Assembly (NCBI RefSeq): GCF_002355215.1
Contig: NZ_AP014612.1
Span: forward strand, 248,001 to 312,000
From: Streptococcus troglodytae
Lineage (GTDB): Bacteria; Bacillota; Bacilli; Lactobacillales; Streptococcaceae
Reading direction: 5' to 3'
DNA length: 64,000 bases
The notes below the pieces were generated by a model. The model had not been told where the DNA came from and made no database searches. It saw only the letters and a list, made by a program, of their open reading frames with translations. Shown here one piece after another: positions 37,955 to 49,185 of the stretch; positions within the stretch are counted from its first letter, which is position 1; each line of letters starts with the position of its first letter. The position numbers were made by a program, and so were the translations under genes.

Positions 37955-38881
37955 TTACATCAATCCAATGACGTGAGCAACAATACCTACAACGAACAGT
38001 CCCAGAATCATTACAATTGGAGAAACTTTTTTCTTAAGCAACCACATACAAAGAAGTGTAAGTAGAAGAGCCATCAAACCTGGAAGTAATTTATCCAATT
38101 GATCTTGTAAAGTTTCCACTTTTACATTTGTTAAGCTCAAATTATCTTTAACACCTTGAAGTATCTTTTGAAGCTGACCGCTATGAATAACTTCGCTGTC
38201 TTTAGGGAATTGTATATAAGTGGCTCCATTATCATTCGTTAATTTAGTTGATGGGAGTTTCAGCGCGAAATTAATCGTTACCCAACGCTGAACGAGTGCC
38301 CCAATAACAAACATACCAAGGATTGAAGCCCCTTTAGTAATATTTTTGAGAATCCCTCCTGAGAGATCTTTAGTGATTTCTGTACCTGCTTTATAGCCAA
38401 ACTCTTGTGTATACCATAGGAAAGCCATACGGATAATATTCCAAGCAAAGAAGAAGATGATTGGTCCCAGAATGTTTCCTGATATTGCAAGAGAAGCCCC
38501 AAGGGCACCCAGTGTTGGACGAAGAACAAACCAGAAAACGGGATCTCCGATACCGGCTAATGGTCCCATCATACCGATTTTAATTCCCTGAATAGCAGCA
38601 TCATCCACTTTAGTACCGTTTGATTTTTCTTCTTCTAAAGCAAGTGTTACTCCTAAGATAGGAGCAGCAATATATGGATGAGTATTGAAAAATTCCAAAT
38701 GACGCTCAAGGGCGGCAGCACGGTCTTCCTTGTTTTTGTAAAGTTTTTTGATAGCTGGAATCAAAGCATATGCCCAACCTAAATTTTGCATCCGTTCATA
38801 GTTCCAAGAACCTTGCAAGAAGGTTGAACGCCACCATACTTTATGACGATCAGATTTTGATAATTGAATTCTTTCTGACAT
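37955..38881 (-). CDS. manN: Mannose PTS EIID component
   Basis: Membrane EIID subunit of the mannose/glucose phosphotransferase system, 308 residues. N-terminal WWRSTFLQGSWNYERMQNLG and PLAGIGDPVFWFVLRPTLGA are EIID hallmarks; the C-terminus has several membrane helices. It is a known receptor partner for class IIa-like bacteriocins in other species. It follows manM by 14 bases. Confidence 0.96.
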   Translation of the reverse strand: MSERIQLSKSDRHKVWWRSTFLQGSWNYERMQNLGWAYALIPAIKKLYKNKEDRAAALERHLEFFNTHPYIAAPILGVTLALEEEKSNGTKVDDAAIQGIKIGMMGPLAGIGDPVFWFVLRPTLGALGASLAISGNILGPIIFFFAWNIIRMAFLWYTQEFGYKAGTEITKDLSGGILKNITKGASILGMFVIGALVQRWVTINFALKLPSTKLTNDNGATYIQFPKDSEVIHSGQLQKILQGVKDNLSLTNVKVETLQDQLDKLLPGLMALLLTLLCMWLLKKKVSPIVMILGLFVVGIVAHVIGLM

Positions 38882-38895
38882 TATAATGCTCCCTT

Positions 38896-39714
38896 CTAGT
38901 AGTCCTCTAAGATATCGCCAATTGGATCGTTTGAACTGGAAGACGCTTGTCCATTACTACTGTTTCTACCAGTTTGATTAGTAAGGGCGATATAAATCAT
39001 AGCAAGTGCTACACCTACCATACCAAGTCCAAACAAAGTAATTTGTGTATCTGGGATAGCGGCGAGAACAAAACCGATAATAAAGAAAGGCCAGACCTCT
39101 CTTGTAGCCATCATGTTAAGGATCATTGCATAACCTACGGCGACTACCATACCACCGCCAATAGTCATACCATCAGATAGCCAACTAGGGATAGCTTCCA
39201 GTATTGATTTAACATGATTAGCAGGGAGAGCAAGAAGTAAGGCAATAGGGAAAACGATACGAAGACCTTGAAGAAGAAGAGCAAAATAATGTGAACGTTC
39301 AACAGCACGAATATTGCCATTCTTAGCAGCAGCATCGGCTCCATGGACGATACCAATTGAAATAGCGCGTACCACCATTGTTAGTGCAAGACCAGCAATA
39401 GCAAGAGGGACTGCAACACCATAGGCAATGGTAATACCTTTTTGTGAAAAATCTCCTCCTTTAATCATAATGACTGCCGCTGCGGTTGAAGCGAGTGCGA
39501 CATCAGGAGCGACAGCAGCACCGATATTTGCCCAACCAAGAGCAAGAAACTGCAAGGTTCCCCCAAGCATGATACCTGCAACTGTGTGACCAGATGCTAA
39601 ACCAATCAAGGTACAAGATACAAGTGGTTGGTGGAATTGAAATTGATCCAAGATACCATCAAGACCTGCAAGGAAGGCGATGATAAGGATCAAAATAATA
39701 GAAATAACTGACAT
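38896..39714 (-). CDS. manM: Mannose PTS EIIC component
   Basis: Membrane EIIC subunit forming the sugar channel, 272 residues. Typical segments are ALGWANIGAAVAPDVALAST and GGGMVVAVGYAMILNMM. It lies between manL and manN in the expected order. The C-terminus is a Ser/Asn-rich extension (SSNGQASSSSNDPIG) common in streptococci. Confidence 0.96.
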   Translation of the reverse strand: MSVISIILILIIAFLAGLDGILDQFQFHQPLVSCTLIGLASGHTVAGIMLGGTLQFLALGWANIGAAVAPDVALASTAAAVIMIKGGDFSQKGITIAYGVAVPLAIAGLALTMVVRAISIGIVHGADAAAKNGNIRAVERSHYFALLLQGLRIVFPIALLLALPANHVKSILEAIPSWLSDGMTIGGGMVVAVGYAMILNMMATREVWPFFIIGFVLAAIPDTQITLFGLGMVGVALAMIYIALTNQTGRNSSNGQASSSSNDPIGDILEDY

Positions 39715-39748
39715 TATTATAGTTCCTTTCGTTGTTTAATAAATAAAG

Positions 39749-40741
39749 TTATTGCACATGCGCTTTTTCGATTAAATCAAACAAGTCTTTTTGAGAATCG
39801 TTTGGCACTTTACGGACATCGAATTTAACTCCGAGATCACGTAGCTTTTCAAAAGTTGCAACATCATCTTTATCCATAGATATTACATTGTTAACCATGG
39901 TTTTACCAGTTGAGTGAGCCATTGAGCCAATGTTTAATTCTGTGATTGGAACACCGCCTTCAATTGCTTCAAGAGCTTCTTGCGGTGTTTCAAATAAGAT
40001 CAGTGCATGTGTATTTCCAAAACGCGGATCTTTTGCTGCTTCAATTAATTTTTTAATGGGTACAACATTGGCTTTGACACCGCCAGGTGCAGCTTGCTTG
40101 ATTAATCCTTTACGTAATTCATCCTTAGCAACTGTGTCAGATGCAACAATGATACGGTCAGCTTTAGAAGCCGGCGTCCAGTTAGTCGCAACTTGTCCAT
40201 GCAAAAGCCGTGTATCAACACGTGCAAGGTTAATTTTAAGTTTGCCATCACCAATGACAGTGCCTTCGGGGATAGCACCTTGATGCGCTGCCTTTTCAGT
40301 AGGTGTTGTAGAAGCTTCTTCCTGAGGCTGTAATTCTTCAGGAAGGATTTTGACTCCGTCTTTGGCTTCTTTGATGATATTTGCAGCAACCTGTTCAACG
40401 CCTGCAGAAGCATCCATCATGCGTTCTGTATAGGCTTGAATAAGCATAGGCAAATTAAGTCCAGTAATGATGGCAAATTTACGGTCAGGATTTTCTTCCA
40501 TGACACGACTCGCTTGATTAAATGGAGAACCACTCCATAGATCAGCTAGCACTAAAATCTCATCATCAGCATCGAATACAGCAATTGCATCGTTAAATTT
40601 GGCATAAAGATCATCAGGTCCTTCACTTGGCATAAAGGTGACAACCTGAACTTTTTCCTGATCACCAAAGATCATAGAACCAGATTGATGAATGCCGGCG
40701 GCAAATTCGCCATGACTGGCGATAACGATTCCGATAGCCAT
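39749..40741 (-). CDS. manL: Mannose PTS EIIAB component
   Basis: Phosphotransfer subunit, 330 residues. EIIA domain at the N-terminus with active His in [13 protein letters not shown]; Ala/Pro/Glu linker near residues 140-160; EIIB domain with phospho-His in [15 protein letters not shown]. It takes up glucose, mannose and amino sugars and contributes to catabolite control in S. mutans. AAAGGAGG precedes the ATG and a cre-like palindrome lies about 90 bases upstream. Confidence 0.97.
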   Translation of the reverse strand: MAIGIVIASHGEFAAGIHQSGSMIFGDQEKVQVVTFMPSEGPDDLYAKFNDAIAVFDADDEILVLADLWSGSPFNQASRVMEENPDRKFAIITGLNLPMLIQAYTERMMDASAGVEQVAANIIKEAKDGVKILPEELQPQEEASTTPTEKAAHQGAIPEGTVIGDGKLKINLARVDTRLLHGQVATNWTPASKADRIIVASDTVAKDELRKGLIKQAAPGGVKANVVPIKKLIEAAKDPRFGNTHALILFETPQEALEAIEGGVPITELNIGSMAHSTGKTMVNNVISMDKDDVATFEKLRDLGVKFDVRKVPNDSQKDLFDLIEKAHVQ

Positions 40742-40829
40742 TCTTGTTCTTCCTCCTTTTAAATATTTTTTCTCAGATAAAAAGAATAATGTTATTCTCT
40801 TTAATTAAAGAAATTTAAGAACATTATTA

Positions 40830-40845
40830 TTGTAAAACGTTTACA
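40830..40845 (-). promoter_or_regulatory. cre-like operator upstream of manL
   Basis: TGTAAACGTTTTACA on the minus strand closely matches the CcpA-binding cre consensus. It lies upstream of the manLMN operon and probably mediates catabolite control. Confidence 0.75.
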
Positions 40846-41027
40846 TAAAAAAAGCAATAGCATTTGAAAGAAATTTTCAAAAGATAGCAAAAAACAGCAA
40901 AAGTAATCATTTTGTCTACTTTTAAAAGCAAGTAAAATTAGGCTTGATTTTGCTATGGTAGATTTTTTTGAAAGTGAAAGAAACTGATAGAATTTGTGAA
41001 GTGTTTTTGTTTGAGATAGGCAAAAAA

Positions 41028-41086
41028 AGAGCATGATATAGAAGTCAGAAAATCTAAGATTTTTACTTCTTATCACACTCTTTTTA
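41028..41086. terminator. Long bidirectional hairpin downstream of the 41.2 kb membrane protein gene
   Basis: AAAAAGAGCATGATATAGAAGT faces ACTTCTTATCACACTCTTTTT with an inner stem around AAAATCTAAGATTTT. T tails on both sides fit a terminator for the minus-strand gene and an upstream boundary of manLMN. Confidence 0.7.
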
Positions 41087-41145
41087 GCATTAAAATGTAT
41101 GAAACTGCCAGCTCTAAATAAGAAAATGAGCTTTTTACGTCAACT

Positions 41146-41618
41146 TTAAGCTTCTTCTTCTTTTTCTGCTAGTATCCTTGCTTTTTGGATAGTGTAGAAA
41201 TAAAGAACAATAAAAGCAATTTGAATAACTAATGAAAAAACGGTAAATGTTCCAAAGATAAGGCTATAGATAATGTCAAACGTTTTAATACCAATACCCA
41301 GATAGTAGGGAATAAAGCTGATAGTTTGTTGCTTTTTAATTTTGATAAATTAAGAAAACAAAAGACAGCAATTGTAGCAGCAATAATAATTGCCAAAATA
41401 GAAATCATGATAGATAATGGTGTAATATTTTGTTTAAATGCCGCTAGTTGTTTTGCTGTTAGGTTAAATTGATCAATGGTTCCATTTTTTATTGCCTGTT
41501 GTATGGAAACAATGCCAAGCAACCCCCAAAGTCCCAAGACAAAGGTTAAAATATTAAGAACAGCGATAGCAATAGTGCTGCTTTTAAAAGCTCGGGCTGT
41601 TTTTTCGTATGATATCAT
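41146..41618 (-). pseudogene. Small four-helix membrane protein, frameshifted
   Basis: Starts MISYEKTARAFKSSTIAIAV at ATG 41618, set by GGAGGT upstream. After LNLSKL the frame diverges (KSNKLSALFPTIW) and ends at 41229. The other frame reads KKQQTISFIPYYLGIGIKTF followed by a membrane helix and the acidic end ILAEKEEEA, stopping at 41146. One more base in the 5-base run at 41333-41337 joins them into about 157 residues. No family recognised; the hydrophobic pattern suggests four helices. Confidence 0.7.
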
Positions 41619-41713
41619 GTAAACCTCCAAAATAAGCTTGTATTAATAGACATAAGCTTATTTTAACATAAACTAAAGGAGATGAAAATAGGTAAGGAAG
41701 AATATCTTTGTTA

Positions 41714-44077
41714 TTATTTCTTAAAAAATAAGTCAATGTCAGCTTGAGATAAGCCAATCATAGGATCAATGGTTAAGATATTTCTTTCTGTCAAAATAAA
41801 ATCTTTCTTTAACATAGCCGCATTTTCTTTTACCCTTTGTTTATTTTTATCGAGGTTATGGTAGTCGCTGCATTCCTCTTTCTTAAAGCGTTCAATAAGA
41901 TAAGTTTTTCTTTTCGTTCCTTCATTTCTGATGGCGTCATCAAAGGCTGCAATTTCTCCCAACATGACAAGTTTGCTTTTTGAGCGTGTGATAGCTGTAT
42001 AAATGAGATTGCGTTGCAAGAGTCTGCCGCTTTGGCGTGTGACAGGAAGAATAACTACTTTAAATTCACTGCCTTGAGATTTGTGGATACTCATAGCATA
42101 GGCGAGTGTTATTTTCAACCATTCATTGCGAGGATAGGAAATCTCAGTTCCATCAAAATCCAGGATCAGTTCATCTTGTTTGGACTCTGTATATTTTGCG
42201 GGAATAAGATCAGTAATGTAACCAATGTCACCATTAAAGACATTGATTTGTGCATCGTTGACAAGATGGAGCACTTTATCGCCCTTGCGAAAATGAAGAT
42301 CATTGAATTGAAATTCTAATTGATCATTTAAGGGGTTGAGCAAATCTTGCATCAGTTTATTAAGATGCGTAATCCCTGCTAGTCCACGATACATAGGTGC
42401 TAAAATCTGCACTTCCTGAGCATTTATACCACTTTTAAGGGCAGAACTGACGATCTTTTCAATCATTTGCGGAATATGATTGCTCTGTGCTTCAAAATAA
42501 GAACGGTCGGCTTTTTTAGCTGTGAAATCTGCTGGAAGGCGGCCTTGGCGGATCTGGCTGGCAAGCATGACAATAGTTGAGTCTTCAGATTGTCTGAATA
42601 TTTTAGTTAAAGAAACTTGCGGTAATCTATTTATTTTTAGTAAATCAGCCAAAACTTGACCCGGACCGACGGATGGGAGCTGATCACTATCACCAACAAT
42701 AATAACTTGTGTATTTGAAGCAATAGCACTAAACAATTGATTAGCCAGCCAAGTATCAACCATAGAAAACTCATCAATAATAATGAGATCGCAATCCAGA
42801 TAATCATCAAGCGCCTGATATTCACTATCACCATTAAGTCCCAAATGCCGGTGAATGGTAGCACTAGGTAAACCTGTTAGTTCATTCATCCGTCTAGCAG
42901 CACGGCCAGTCGGGGCAGCCAGAATAATAGGCAGGTCACTTTTTTGCAGATCAATTTGATGCAAATTAGCATAAGCTTTAATAATTCCATTGATGACAGT
43001 CGTTTTTCCGGTTCCTGGACCGCCTGTTAAAAGGAAAACCTTGCTTTGAATAGCTTTTTGGATGGCATCTTTTTGTGCTTTGTCATAGTTAATTTTAAAT
43101 TCTGCTTGAATATGTTTAATTTCAGCTTGAATATCTTGGCTATTGCTCTCTTTTTCAAGTGTTCTATCCATAATACGGGTGAGATGCTTATGAATGCCTG
43201 ATTCGGCATAAAAAAGCGTATTATCAAAGATTTTAGTGCCAATATGTTGTACCTTGTCTTCGGAGATTAATTGTGTCAGTTCCTGAGCAACTTGACTGGG
43301 ATCCAGTTCGACTTGTCTTGCCTCTTCAAGAATAAAAAGAGATTTTTCGAGTAATTCTTTGGCTTCAATATAGGTGTCCCCTTTGTCAATAGAGGTTTCT
43401 AAAAGAGTGTGGACAAGAGCAGCACGAAAACGCTGAGGAGCATTGCTGTTAATACCTACTTGTTCTGCTAACTTGTCAGCCATTTTGAAGCCAATGCCTT
43501 GAATATCCTCAACCAATTGATAAGGATTTTCAGTGATAATAGTCAAACTGTCTTCTTTATAATGTTCAAAAATTTGAACAGCTGTTTTGTTATTTAAACC
43601 ATATTCCGCTAATTTTGCTAGAATTTGTTCAGCACCGTAGTTAAGACGAAGTTTACTAACCAAATTTTCTCTATTAGCCTTAGAAAGTCCAGTAATGCTT
43701 TCTAACTTATCAGGATCTTCCAGAATATTATCAATAGGGTCATCACCGTATAACTGAATGATTTTTTCGGCTGTTTTTTTCCCAATTCCCTTGAAATGCT
43801 GACTGGAAAAATACTTAATCAGACCAGCAGAAGAGGGTTTAGCACGCTGATATCTTTCCACTTTTAACTGCTGTCCATATTTAGGATGCTGGGTCAATTC
43901 ACCCCAAAAAGTATAATTTTCCCCTTCAATAACATCAGCAATAGTCCCCGTCACAATAATTTCAAAATCATCAAAATCGCTGTCAGTATCGTCAATTTCC
44001 AGAAGAATAATTTTAAAAAAATTGCTGGCATTTTCAAAAATAACACGGTCAATGGTGCCTGAAAAGTAATAGGTCAT
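41714..44077 (-). CDS. recD2: RecD2 family ATP-dependent DNA helicase
   Basis: 5'-3' superfamily 1B helicase of the RecBC-independent RecD2 type, involved in DNA repair and replication fork maintenance. 787 residues: N-terminal OB-like and helix-hairpin-helix region (about 85-210), Walker A LLTGGPGTGKTTV near 351, Walker B LIIIDEFSMVD near 433, and a C-terminal UvrD-like motif AYAMSIHKSQGSEF. No lesion in 2.4 kb. Confidence 0.95.
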   Translation of the reverse strand: MTYYFSGTIDRVIFENASNFFKIILLEIDDTDSDFDDFEIIVTGTIADVIEGENYTFWGELTQHPKYGQQLKVERYQRAKPSSAGLIKYFSSQHFKGIGKKTAEKIIQLYGDDPIDNILEDPDKLESITGLSKANRENLVSKLRLNYGAEQILAKLAEYGLNNKTAVQIFEHYKEDSLTIITENPYQLVEDIQGIGFKMADKLAEQVGINSNAPQRFRAALVHTLLETSIDKGDTYIEAKELLEKSLFILEEARQVELDPSQVAQELTQLISEDKVQHIGTKIFDNTLFYAESGIHKHLTRIMDRTLEKESNSQDIQAEIKHIQAEFKINYDKAQKDAIQKAIQSKVFLLTGGPGTGKTTVINGIIKAYANLHQIDLQKSDLPIILAAPTGRAARRMNELTGLPSATIHRHLGLNGDSEYQALDDYLDCDLIIIDEFSMVDTWLANQLFSAIASNTQVIIVGDSDQLPSVGPGQVLADLLKINRLPQVSLTKIFRQSEDSTIVMLASQIRQGRLPADFTAKKADRSYFEAQSNHIPQMIEKIVSSALKSGINAQEVQILAPMYRGLAGITHLNKLMQDLLNPLNDQLEFQFNDLHFRKGDKVLHLVNDAQINVFNGDIGYITDLIPAKYTESKQDELILDFDGTEISYPRNEWLKITLAYAMSIHKSQGSEFKVVILPVTRQSGRLLQRNLIYTAITRSKSKLVMLGEIAAFDDAIRNEGTKRKTYLIERFKKEECSDYHNLDKNKQRVKENAAMLKKDFILTERNILTIDPMIGLSQADIDLFFKK

Positions 44078-44191
44078 AATATTTCCTTATTAAAAATCGG
44101 AAGCGGAACAAGTTCAAAAGATTTCTGATCTATATTCCACTCCCGTTAGAGATAAAAGCTTTTTATTTATTTGAAATGAAACGAATAGCGT

Positions 44192-44749
44192 TTAAAGGCC
44201 AAAAGCGGAATTTAACTTCACCGACAATCTTGTTTTAGCAAAAGTTCCAACATGGCGGCTGTCTTTAGAGACAATGCGATCATCACCTAAAAGCAGGTAA
44301 CGTCCTTTTGGCACTTTAATTGTAAAGCTAGCCTTTCCTTGTTCATCTGTTGTGAAAGCTGTTGATTGTGAAGCTAATTCTTGGAAATACTGATTGTAGG
44401 CATAAGTCTTTTGGAGTTTGTCCTTGGCAAATTTATCTTTGTATTGCTTGAGGTAAGTTTCATTGACTTTTTTTCCATTAATAGAAAGCATATCATTTTC
44501 ATAAGTAATGGTATCACCGGGCATACCAATCACACGCTTGACGATATTTTTATTTCCTTCAGTGGCAACAACAATATCAAAATGTTTGATAGATGATGTT
44601 TTAACAACGATAAGATGCTCACCATTGGCTAAGGTAGGATCCATTGAATGTCCATCTACTTGGACAGGAAACCAGATAAAGAGACGCGGGAGTAGCAATG
44701 CGAAAATGATGACCAAGAAAAGGCCCCATTCTTTTAAAAATCTTTTCAT
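44192..44749 (-). CDS. lepB: Signal peptidase I
   Basis: Type I signal peptidase with a single N-terminal membrane helix (residues 8-28), 185 residues. Catalytic Ser in GHSMDPTL near residue 35 and Lys in [11 protein letters not shown] near 72; the C-terminal [14 protein letters not shown] box completes the active site. It overlaps the 3' end of rnhC by 4 bases. Confidence 0.93.
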   Translation of the reverse strand: MKRFLKEWGLFLVIIFALLLPRLFIWFPVQVDGHSMDPTLANGEHLIVVKTSSIKHFDIVVATEGNKNIVKRVIGMPGDTITYENDMLSINGKKVNETYLKQYKDKFAKDKLQKTYAYNQYFQELASQSTAFTTDEQGKASFTIKVPKGRYLLLGDDRIVSKDSRHVGTFAKTRLSVKLNSAFGL

Positions 44750-45669
44750 AATATCTTCCTATTCTTTTTTAATAATTGATAAGCTTTTTTTGTGTTTTTA
44801 AAGTGTAATTTGGCAGTTGTTTCTAGACCTAATTTACCATAAGTTTTTAAAATTTGGCTGGCAATTTTATCAGATTGCTGCCCAGCACCACTAGGTAAGT
44901 TGAATCCAACTTTTTGGCTTAACTCATCTAGGTTATCTAAGAAAAGTTTACGAGCAATAATAGAGCTAACAGCCACTGCTAAATACTTTCCTTCTGCCTT
45001 TTCTTCAAGGGTCAGTGGGTTTAAGAAACGATTGTTTTCGTTCTTAAGGTATTTTTGGTAATTTTTGGGACTGGTAAAGGCATCAATAACGATTTTATCA
45101 GGCTGACATCCTTCTTGGAGCAAAAGAAAAATAGCTTGATTATGCAAAGCGACTTTAACAGAAACAGCATTGTGTAATTTATTATCACCAACAACCTCAT
45201 TATATTTTTGAGGGGACAATAAAAGTGCTTTATGTGGCAGCTTGGCTTCTAATAAAGGAGCGATCTGTTTAATTTTAACATCTGTTAAGTTTTTGGAGTC
45301 ATCAACACCTAATTCCCTTAGAAAGGCATGGTCAGCTTGCTTTACAAAGCTGGCAACAACAGCCAAACCACCAAAGTAAGAACCATTACCAACTTCATCA
45401 GAACCAATCAAAGGACAATCTTGCTCATTTTTTATATTGTCTTGATTGGAATTATGAACAGCTGGCTTGTAACCAAGTTCTTGAGCGACTGCTGAGGCAT
45501 TTTTACCTTGAAAAACGACCTTTCTAGAAGCATAAATTAAAATCGTTACTTGCTTAAACTTAGCTGCAAAGCGAACATAAGCATTGGTGCTTTGAATGCG
45601 ATGTTCTTTTAATGTTTGAATTAAATATTGAACAGTCTTTTCATCAAGTTGCAAAACAAGAGTATTCAT
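44746..45669 (-). CDS. rnhC: Ribonuclease HIII
   Basis: Removes RNA from RNA-DNA hybrids. About 307 residues: N-terminal DUF3378/TBP-like substrate-binding domain, then the RNase H fold with catalytic residues in [14 protein letters not shown] and [12 protein letters not shown]. Start choice: ATG 45669 or ATG 45678. No Shine-Dalgarno is seen. An extended -10 (TGCTAAAAT) ends 7 bases before ATG 45669, which would give a leaderless transcript. Confidence 0.93.
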   Translation of the reverse strand: MNTLVLQLDEKTVQYLIQTLKEHRIQSTNAYVRFAAKFKQVTILIYASRKVVFQGKNASAVAQELGYKPAVHNSNQDNIKNEQDCPLIGSDEVGNGSYFGGLAVVASFVKQADHAFLRELGVDDSKNLTDVKIKQIAPLLEAKLPHKALLLSPQKYNEVVGDNKLHNAVSVKVALHNQAIFLLLQEGCQPDKIVIDAFTSPKNYQKYLKNENNRFLNPLTLEEKAEGKYLAVAVSSIIARKLFLDNLDELSQKVGFNLPSGAGQQSDKIASQILKTYGKLGLETTAKLHFKNTKKAYQLLKKNRKIL

Positions 45670-45862
45670 AAAATACATTTTAGCATAAAATGGCCTATCT
45701 TTGGAAAAATCTGATGTTATATTTATGATTAAATTATCTTTTAAAATTTTTTTAAAAATTTTAAAAGATAATTCCTTATTTTATAGGCTTTTAACCATTA
45801 ATCTCAAAATCTCTAATTTACGAAAAACTCATTTTACGCTATAATAAATTTGAGGTGGAACT

Positions 45863-46168
45863 ATGACAAGCAAAAATCGTTACAAATTCACATTTGGGGA
45901 AAAAGCACTCACTTTAACAACAGATAAAGATAATCTATTTATGGAAGAAATTGAACGTGTTGCTAAAGAAAAATATGATGCTATCAAAGAGAAATTGCCT
46001 CAGGCAGACAATGAAACAATAGCTATTTTGATGGCCATTAATGCTTTATCAACTCAGTTAAGCCGAGAAATTGACTTTGATAAAAAGGAAGAAGAATTAG
46101 AAAAATTCAGGACAAAAGAATTATCTATTCTTAAAGATCGTGCTCAACGAAGCGGAGCTAAAAAATGA
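45863..46168 (+). CDS. zapA: ZapA-like cell division protein
   Basis: 101-residue acidic/basic coiled protein. Opening NRYKFTFGEKALTLTTD fits the ZapA fold, followed by a long helix. ZapA crosslinks FtsZ filaments. It sits next to cvpA and mutS2, the usual position of zapA in Firmicutes. GAGGTGG precedes the ATG. It overlaps cvpA by 4 bases. Confidence 0.75.
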   Translation: MTSKNRYKFTFGEKALTLTTDKDNLFMEEIERVAKEKYDAIKEKLPQADNETIAILMAINALSTQLSREIDFDKKEEELEKFRTKELSILKDRAQRSGAKK

Positions 46169-46710
46169 TTTCGCTGCTAATTCTTCTGCTTTTAGCTTGG
46201 AATTTTTACATTGGCTATCATCGGGGTATTATTTTACAGACTTATTATTTTACAGCAAGTCTGATTTCCTTGGGAATCGCAATCGTTTACTATAAAAGGC
46301 TGGCAAATGTGCTAACTCTTTGGATACCATATTCCAATGCTAATGAGAATGCTTCTGTAGCCTTTTTTAAAACAGTAAATTTATTTGAATTGGATCAGGT
46401 ATTCTATGCGGGTCTGGCTTTTTTAACTATTTACGTATTGGTTTATTTTGTTTTTCGCTTATTGGGGATTTTTGTTCATCTTGTGAAAACAGACCGTTTT
46501 AATAAGGAAACTCTCAATTATTTTAGTGGTGCAATGGCAGTATTAGTGAGTATGCTGACTGTTAGTCTTTTTTTGAATGTTTTGGCGGCCATTCCTATGT
46601 CGAGTATTCAAAATATCTTATCTGAAAGTTTAATGATTCGTTTACTGATTGACTTCCCTTTGTTTTCTTGGTTTATCAATTGTTTTTGGGTAACAGCAAT
46701 AGTGAAGTGA
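46165..46710 (+). CDS. cvpA: CvpA family membrane protein
   Basis: 181 residues with four membrane helices, typical of the CvpA/colicin V production family (role in envelope or purine-linked processes, not settled). Begins MISLLILLLLAWNFYIGYH with the family's 'Y-G-R-G' like turn as GYHRGI. It overlaps the zapA-like gene and is followed by a terminator before mutS2. Confidence 0.88.
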   Translation: MISLLILLLLAWNFYIGYHRGIILQTYYFTASLISLGIAIVYYKRLANVLTLWIPYSNANENASVAFFKTVNLFELDQVFYAGLAFLTIYVLVYFVFRLLGIFVHLVKTDRFNKETLNYFSGAMAVLVSMLTVSLFLNVLAAIPMSSIQNILSESLMIRLLIDFPLFSWFINCFWVTAIVK

Positions 46711-46729
46711 GGTTTGGCCTCGCTTTTTT
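46705..46729 (+). terminator. Terminator at the cvpA stop codon
   Basis: AGTGAGG pairs with CCTCGCT around TTTGG and is followed by TTTTTTT. The first arm overlaps the stop codon. Confidence 0.8.
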
Positions 46730-46759
46730 TGGTTGTTTTTAGAAGCCTAGCTTTCTTTG

Positions 46760-46780
46760 CCATTATGTTATAATAGTCCC
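46760..46780 (+). promoter_or_regulatory. mutS2 promoter abutting the start codon
   Basis: Extended -10 TGTTATAAT ends 6 to 7 bases before ATG 46781 and no ribosome-binding site intervenes. Transcription would begin at or next to the A of the ATG, giving a leaderless mRNA. Confidence 0.6.
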
Positions 46781-49111
46781 ATGAATACAAAGATTTTAAA
46801 AGCTTTAGAATTTGATAAGGTTAAAATGCAATTTGCTCATTTCTTGCAGAGTGAGCAAGGGAAAATGGAATTAAACGATCTACTACCTATGACCAATCAA
46901 GAAAAAATTGAGCGTTCTTTTGCTGAAATTGCAGATGTGGCACAGATTTTTCAGGAATATGCTTCCTTTGGTTTTGGGCACAGTCAGGATATTTCAGAAA
47001 GCTTACGTCGTTTAGAATTAGGAGCGGATCTCAACATTCAAGAGCTTCTGGCTGTCAAACGTATTTTGCAGATGTCAGCAGAGCTCAAGGATTTTTATGA
47101 CAATTTAGAAAATGTTGATTTGCAAACCTTGGATTATTTATTTGAAAAGGTTGAAACATTTCCTGATTTGCAAGGGAGTTTACAAGCCATCAATGATGGG
47201 GGCTTTATTGAAGATTTTGCTAGTCCTGAATTAATTAAAATTCGTCATCATATTCACCAAAATGAACAACAAATTCGTCAAATTCTTCAAGAAATGTTGA
47301 AGAAACAAGGTGATTTATTGGCTGAAAACCTTATTGCCAGTCGTAGTGGTCGCAGTGTTCTTCCTGTGAAAAATACTTATCGTCATCGTATTGCAGGTGT
47401 TGTTCATGATATTTCAGCTTCAGGGAATACGGTTTACATTGAACCTCGAGCTGTTGTTAATTTAAATGAAGAGATGACTCAGGCGCGTGCAGACGAACGC
47501 CATGAAATGACTCGCATTTTACATGATTTATCCGATAGACTAAGATCACAAACAAAGATTATTGGTAATAATGCTTGGTTACTTGGACATATTGATTTTG
47601 TTCGTGGGAAATACCTTTATATGAGAGAAAATCAAGCCAGTCTTCCTAGTTTAACAACGGATCAAACTATCCGTCTTTTAAGTGTACGTCATCCTCTGCT
47701 AAGCAATCCAATTGCCAATGATTTACATTTTGAACATGATACAACAGCCATTTTAATTACAGGTCCTAATACGGGCGGTAAAACCATCATGTTAAAAACA
47801 TTGGGAATAACACAACTGATGGCCCAGTCAGGTCTTCCTATTTTGGCTGATGAGGGAAGTAAGGTTGCTGTTTTTAAAGACATCTTTGCAGACATTGGTG
47901 ATGAACAATCCATTGAGCAAAGTTTATCCACTTTTTCAAGTCATATGACACATATTGTCGAAATTCTGCAAAGGGCCAATAAAGACAGCTTAGTCCTTTT
48001 TGATGAACTTGGTGCTGGTACAGATCCACAAGAAGGGGCAGCCTTGGCCATGAGTATTCTGGAACATTTACGCTTATCAGATATTAAAACGATGATAACC
48101 ACCCATTATCCAGAGCTCAAGGCCTATGGTATCGAAACAGAATTTGTTGAAAATGCTAGTATGGAATTTGATATGGTGACGCTCAGTCCCACCTATCATT
48201 TTATGCAAGGAGTACCGGGGCGATCCAATGCTTTTGAGATTGCACGTCGTTTAGGCTTGTCTGAAATTATTGTTGCAGAAGCGGAAAATTTAACGAATAC
48301 GGATTCAGATGTTAATAAAATTATTGAACGTTTGGAAAATCAAGCTATTGAAAGTCGTAGACGTTTGGATAATATTCGTGAAGTGGAGCAGGAAAATCTC
48401 AAATTTAATCGAGCCGTCAAAAAACTTTATAATGAATTCTCACATGCACAAGACAAAGAGTTGCGTAAGGCCCAACTAAAGGCTCAAGAGATTGTTGACA
48501 AGGCTCTTGCAGAAAGTGATTTTATTCTCAAAAATCTTCAAGATAAGGCCCAACTTAAGCCCCATGAAGTTATTGAAGCTAAAGGCAAGCTCAAGAAGCT
48601 GGCTCCCGAGATAGATCTTTCGAAAAATAAAGTTCTCAAAAAAGCTAAGAAAAAACGTGCTGCGAAAGTTGGAGATGATATTATTGTCAGCAGTTATGGG
48701 CAAAAAGGAACGCTTACTAAGCGCTTCAAAGATGGTCGTTGGGAAGCACAAGTAGGGCTGATCAAAATGACTTTACAAGAGTCAGAGTTTGATTTAGTGA
48801 AATCAGATAAAGCCCAAGCATCGCAGAAAAAACAAGCTCACCTTGTCACAAGGACTTCTCAAAAGGCTCCTAGTGCTAGACTTGATTTACGTGGCAAGCG
48901 TTATGAAGAAGCAATGCAAGAATTAGATGAATTCATTGATCAGGCCCTCTTGAACAATATGGCTCAGGTTGACATTATTCATGGTATCGGAACTGGTGTT
49001 ATCCGTGATGGCGTAACTAAATATCTTCGTCGTAATAAGCAAGTGAAAGAGTTTGGCTATGCCCCTCAAAATGCAGGTGGTTCTGGCGCTACAATCGTGA
49101 CTTTCAAATAG
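46781..49111 (+). CDS. mutS2: Endonuclease MutS2 (ribosome rescue factor)
   Basis: 776 residues: MutS core with Walker [16 protein letters not shown], Walker [17 protein letters not shown], a long coiled coil, a KOW-like segment and a C-terminal Smr domain ([32 protein letters not shown]). MutS2 limits recombination and, in Bacillus, splits collided ribosomes. The ATG at 46781 is preferred to the upstream frame start at 46757 because it opens with the family sequence [15 protein letters not shown] and lies just past the promoter. Intact despite several A6 runs. Confidence 0.95.
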   Translation: MNTKILKALEFDKVKMQFAHFLQSEQGKMELNDLLPMTNQEKIERSFAEIADVAQIFQEYASFGFGHSQDISESLRRLELGADLNIQELLAVKRILQMSAELKDFYDNLENVDLQTLDYLFEKVETFPDLQGSLQAINDGGFIEDFASPELIKIRHHIHQNEQQIRQILQEMLKKQGDLLAENLIASRSGRSVLPVKNTYRHRIAGVVHDISASGNTVYIEPRAVVNLNEEMTQARADERHEMTRILHDLSDRLRSQTKIIGNNAWLLGHIDFVRGKYLYMRENQASLPSLTTDQTIRLLSVRHPLLSNPIANDLHFEHDTTAILITGPNTGGKTIMLKTLGITQLMAQSGLPILADEGSKVAVFKDIFADIGDEQSIEQSLSTFSSHMTHIVEILQRANKDSLVLFDELGAGTDPQEGAALAMSILEHLRLSDIKTMITTHYPELKAYGIETEFVENASMEFDMVTLSPTYHFMQGVPGRSNAFEIARRLGLSEIIVAEAENLTNTDSDVNKIIERLENQAIESRRRLDNIREVEQENLKFNRAVKKLYNEFSHAQDKELRKAQLKAQEIVDKALAESDFILKNLQDKAQLKPHEVIEAKGKLKKLAPEIDLSKNKVLKKAKKKRAAKVGDDIIVSSYGQKGTLTKRFKDGRWEAQVGLIKMTLQESEFDLVKSDKAQASQKKQAHLVTRTSQKAPSARLDLRGKRYEEAMQELDEFIDQALLNNMAQVDIIHGIGTGVIRDGVTKYLRRNKQVKEFGYAPQNAGGSGATIVTFK

Positions 49112-49185
49112 CGTAGCAAATATTAGGCAAATATAAGCTTTTAGTGTAGAATAAGCTTATCAAAATGATGAAGGAGAAATAATAT

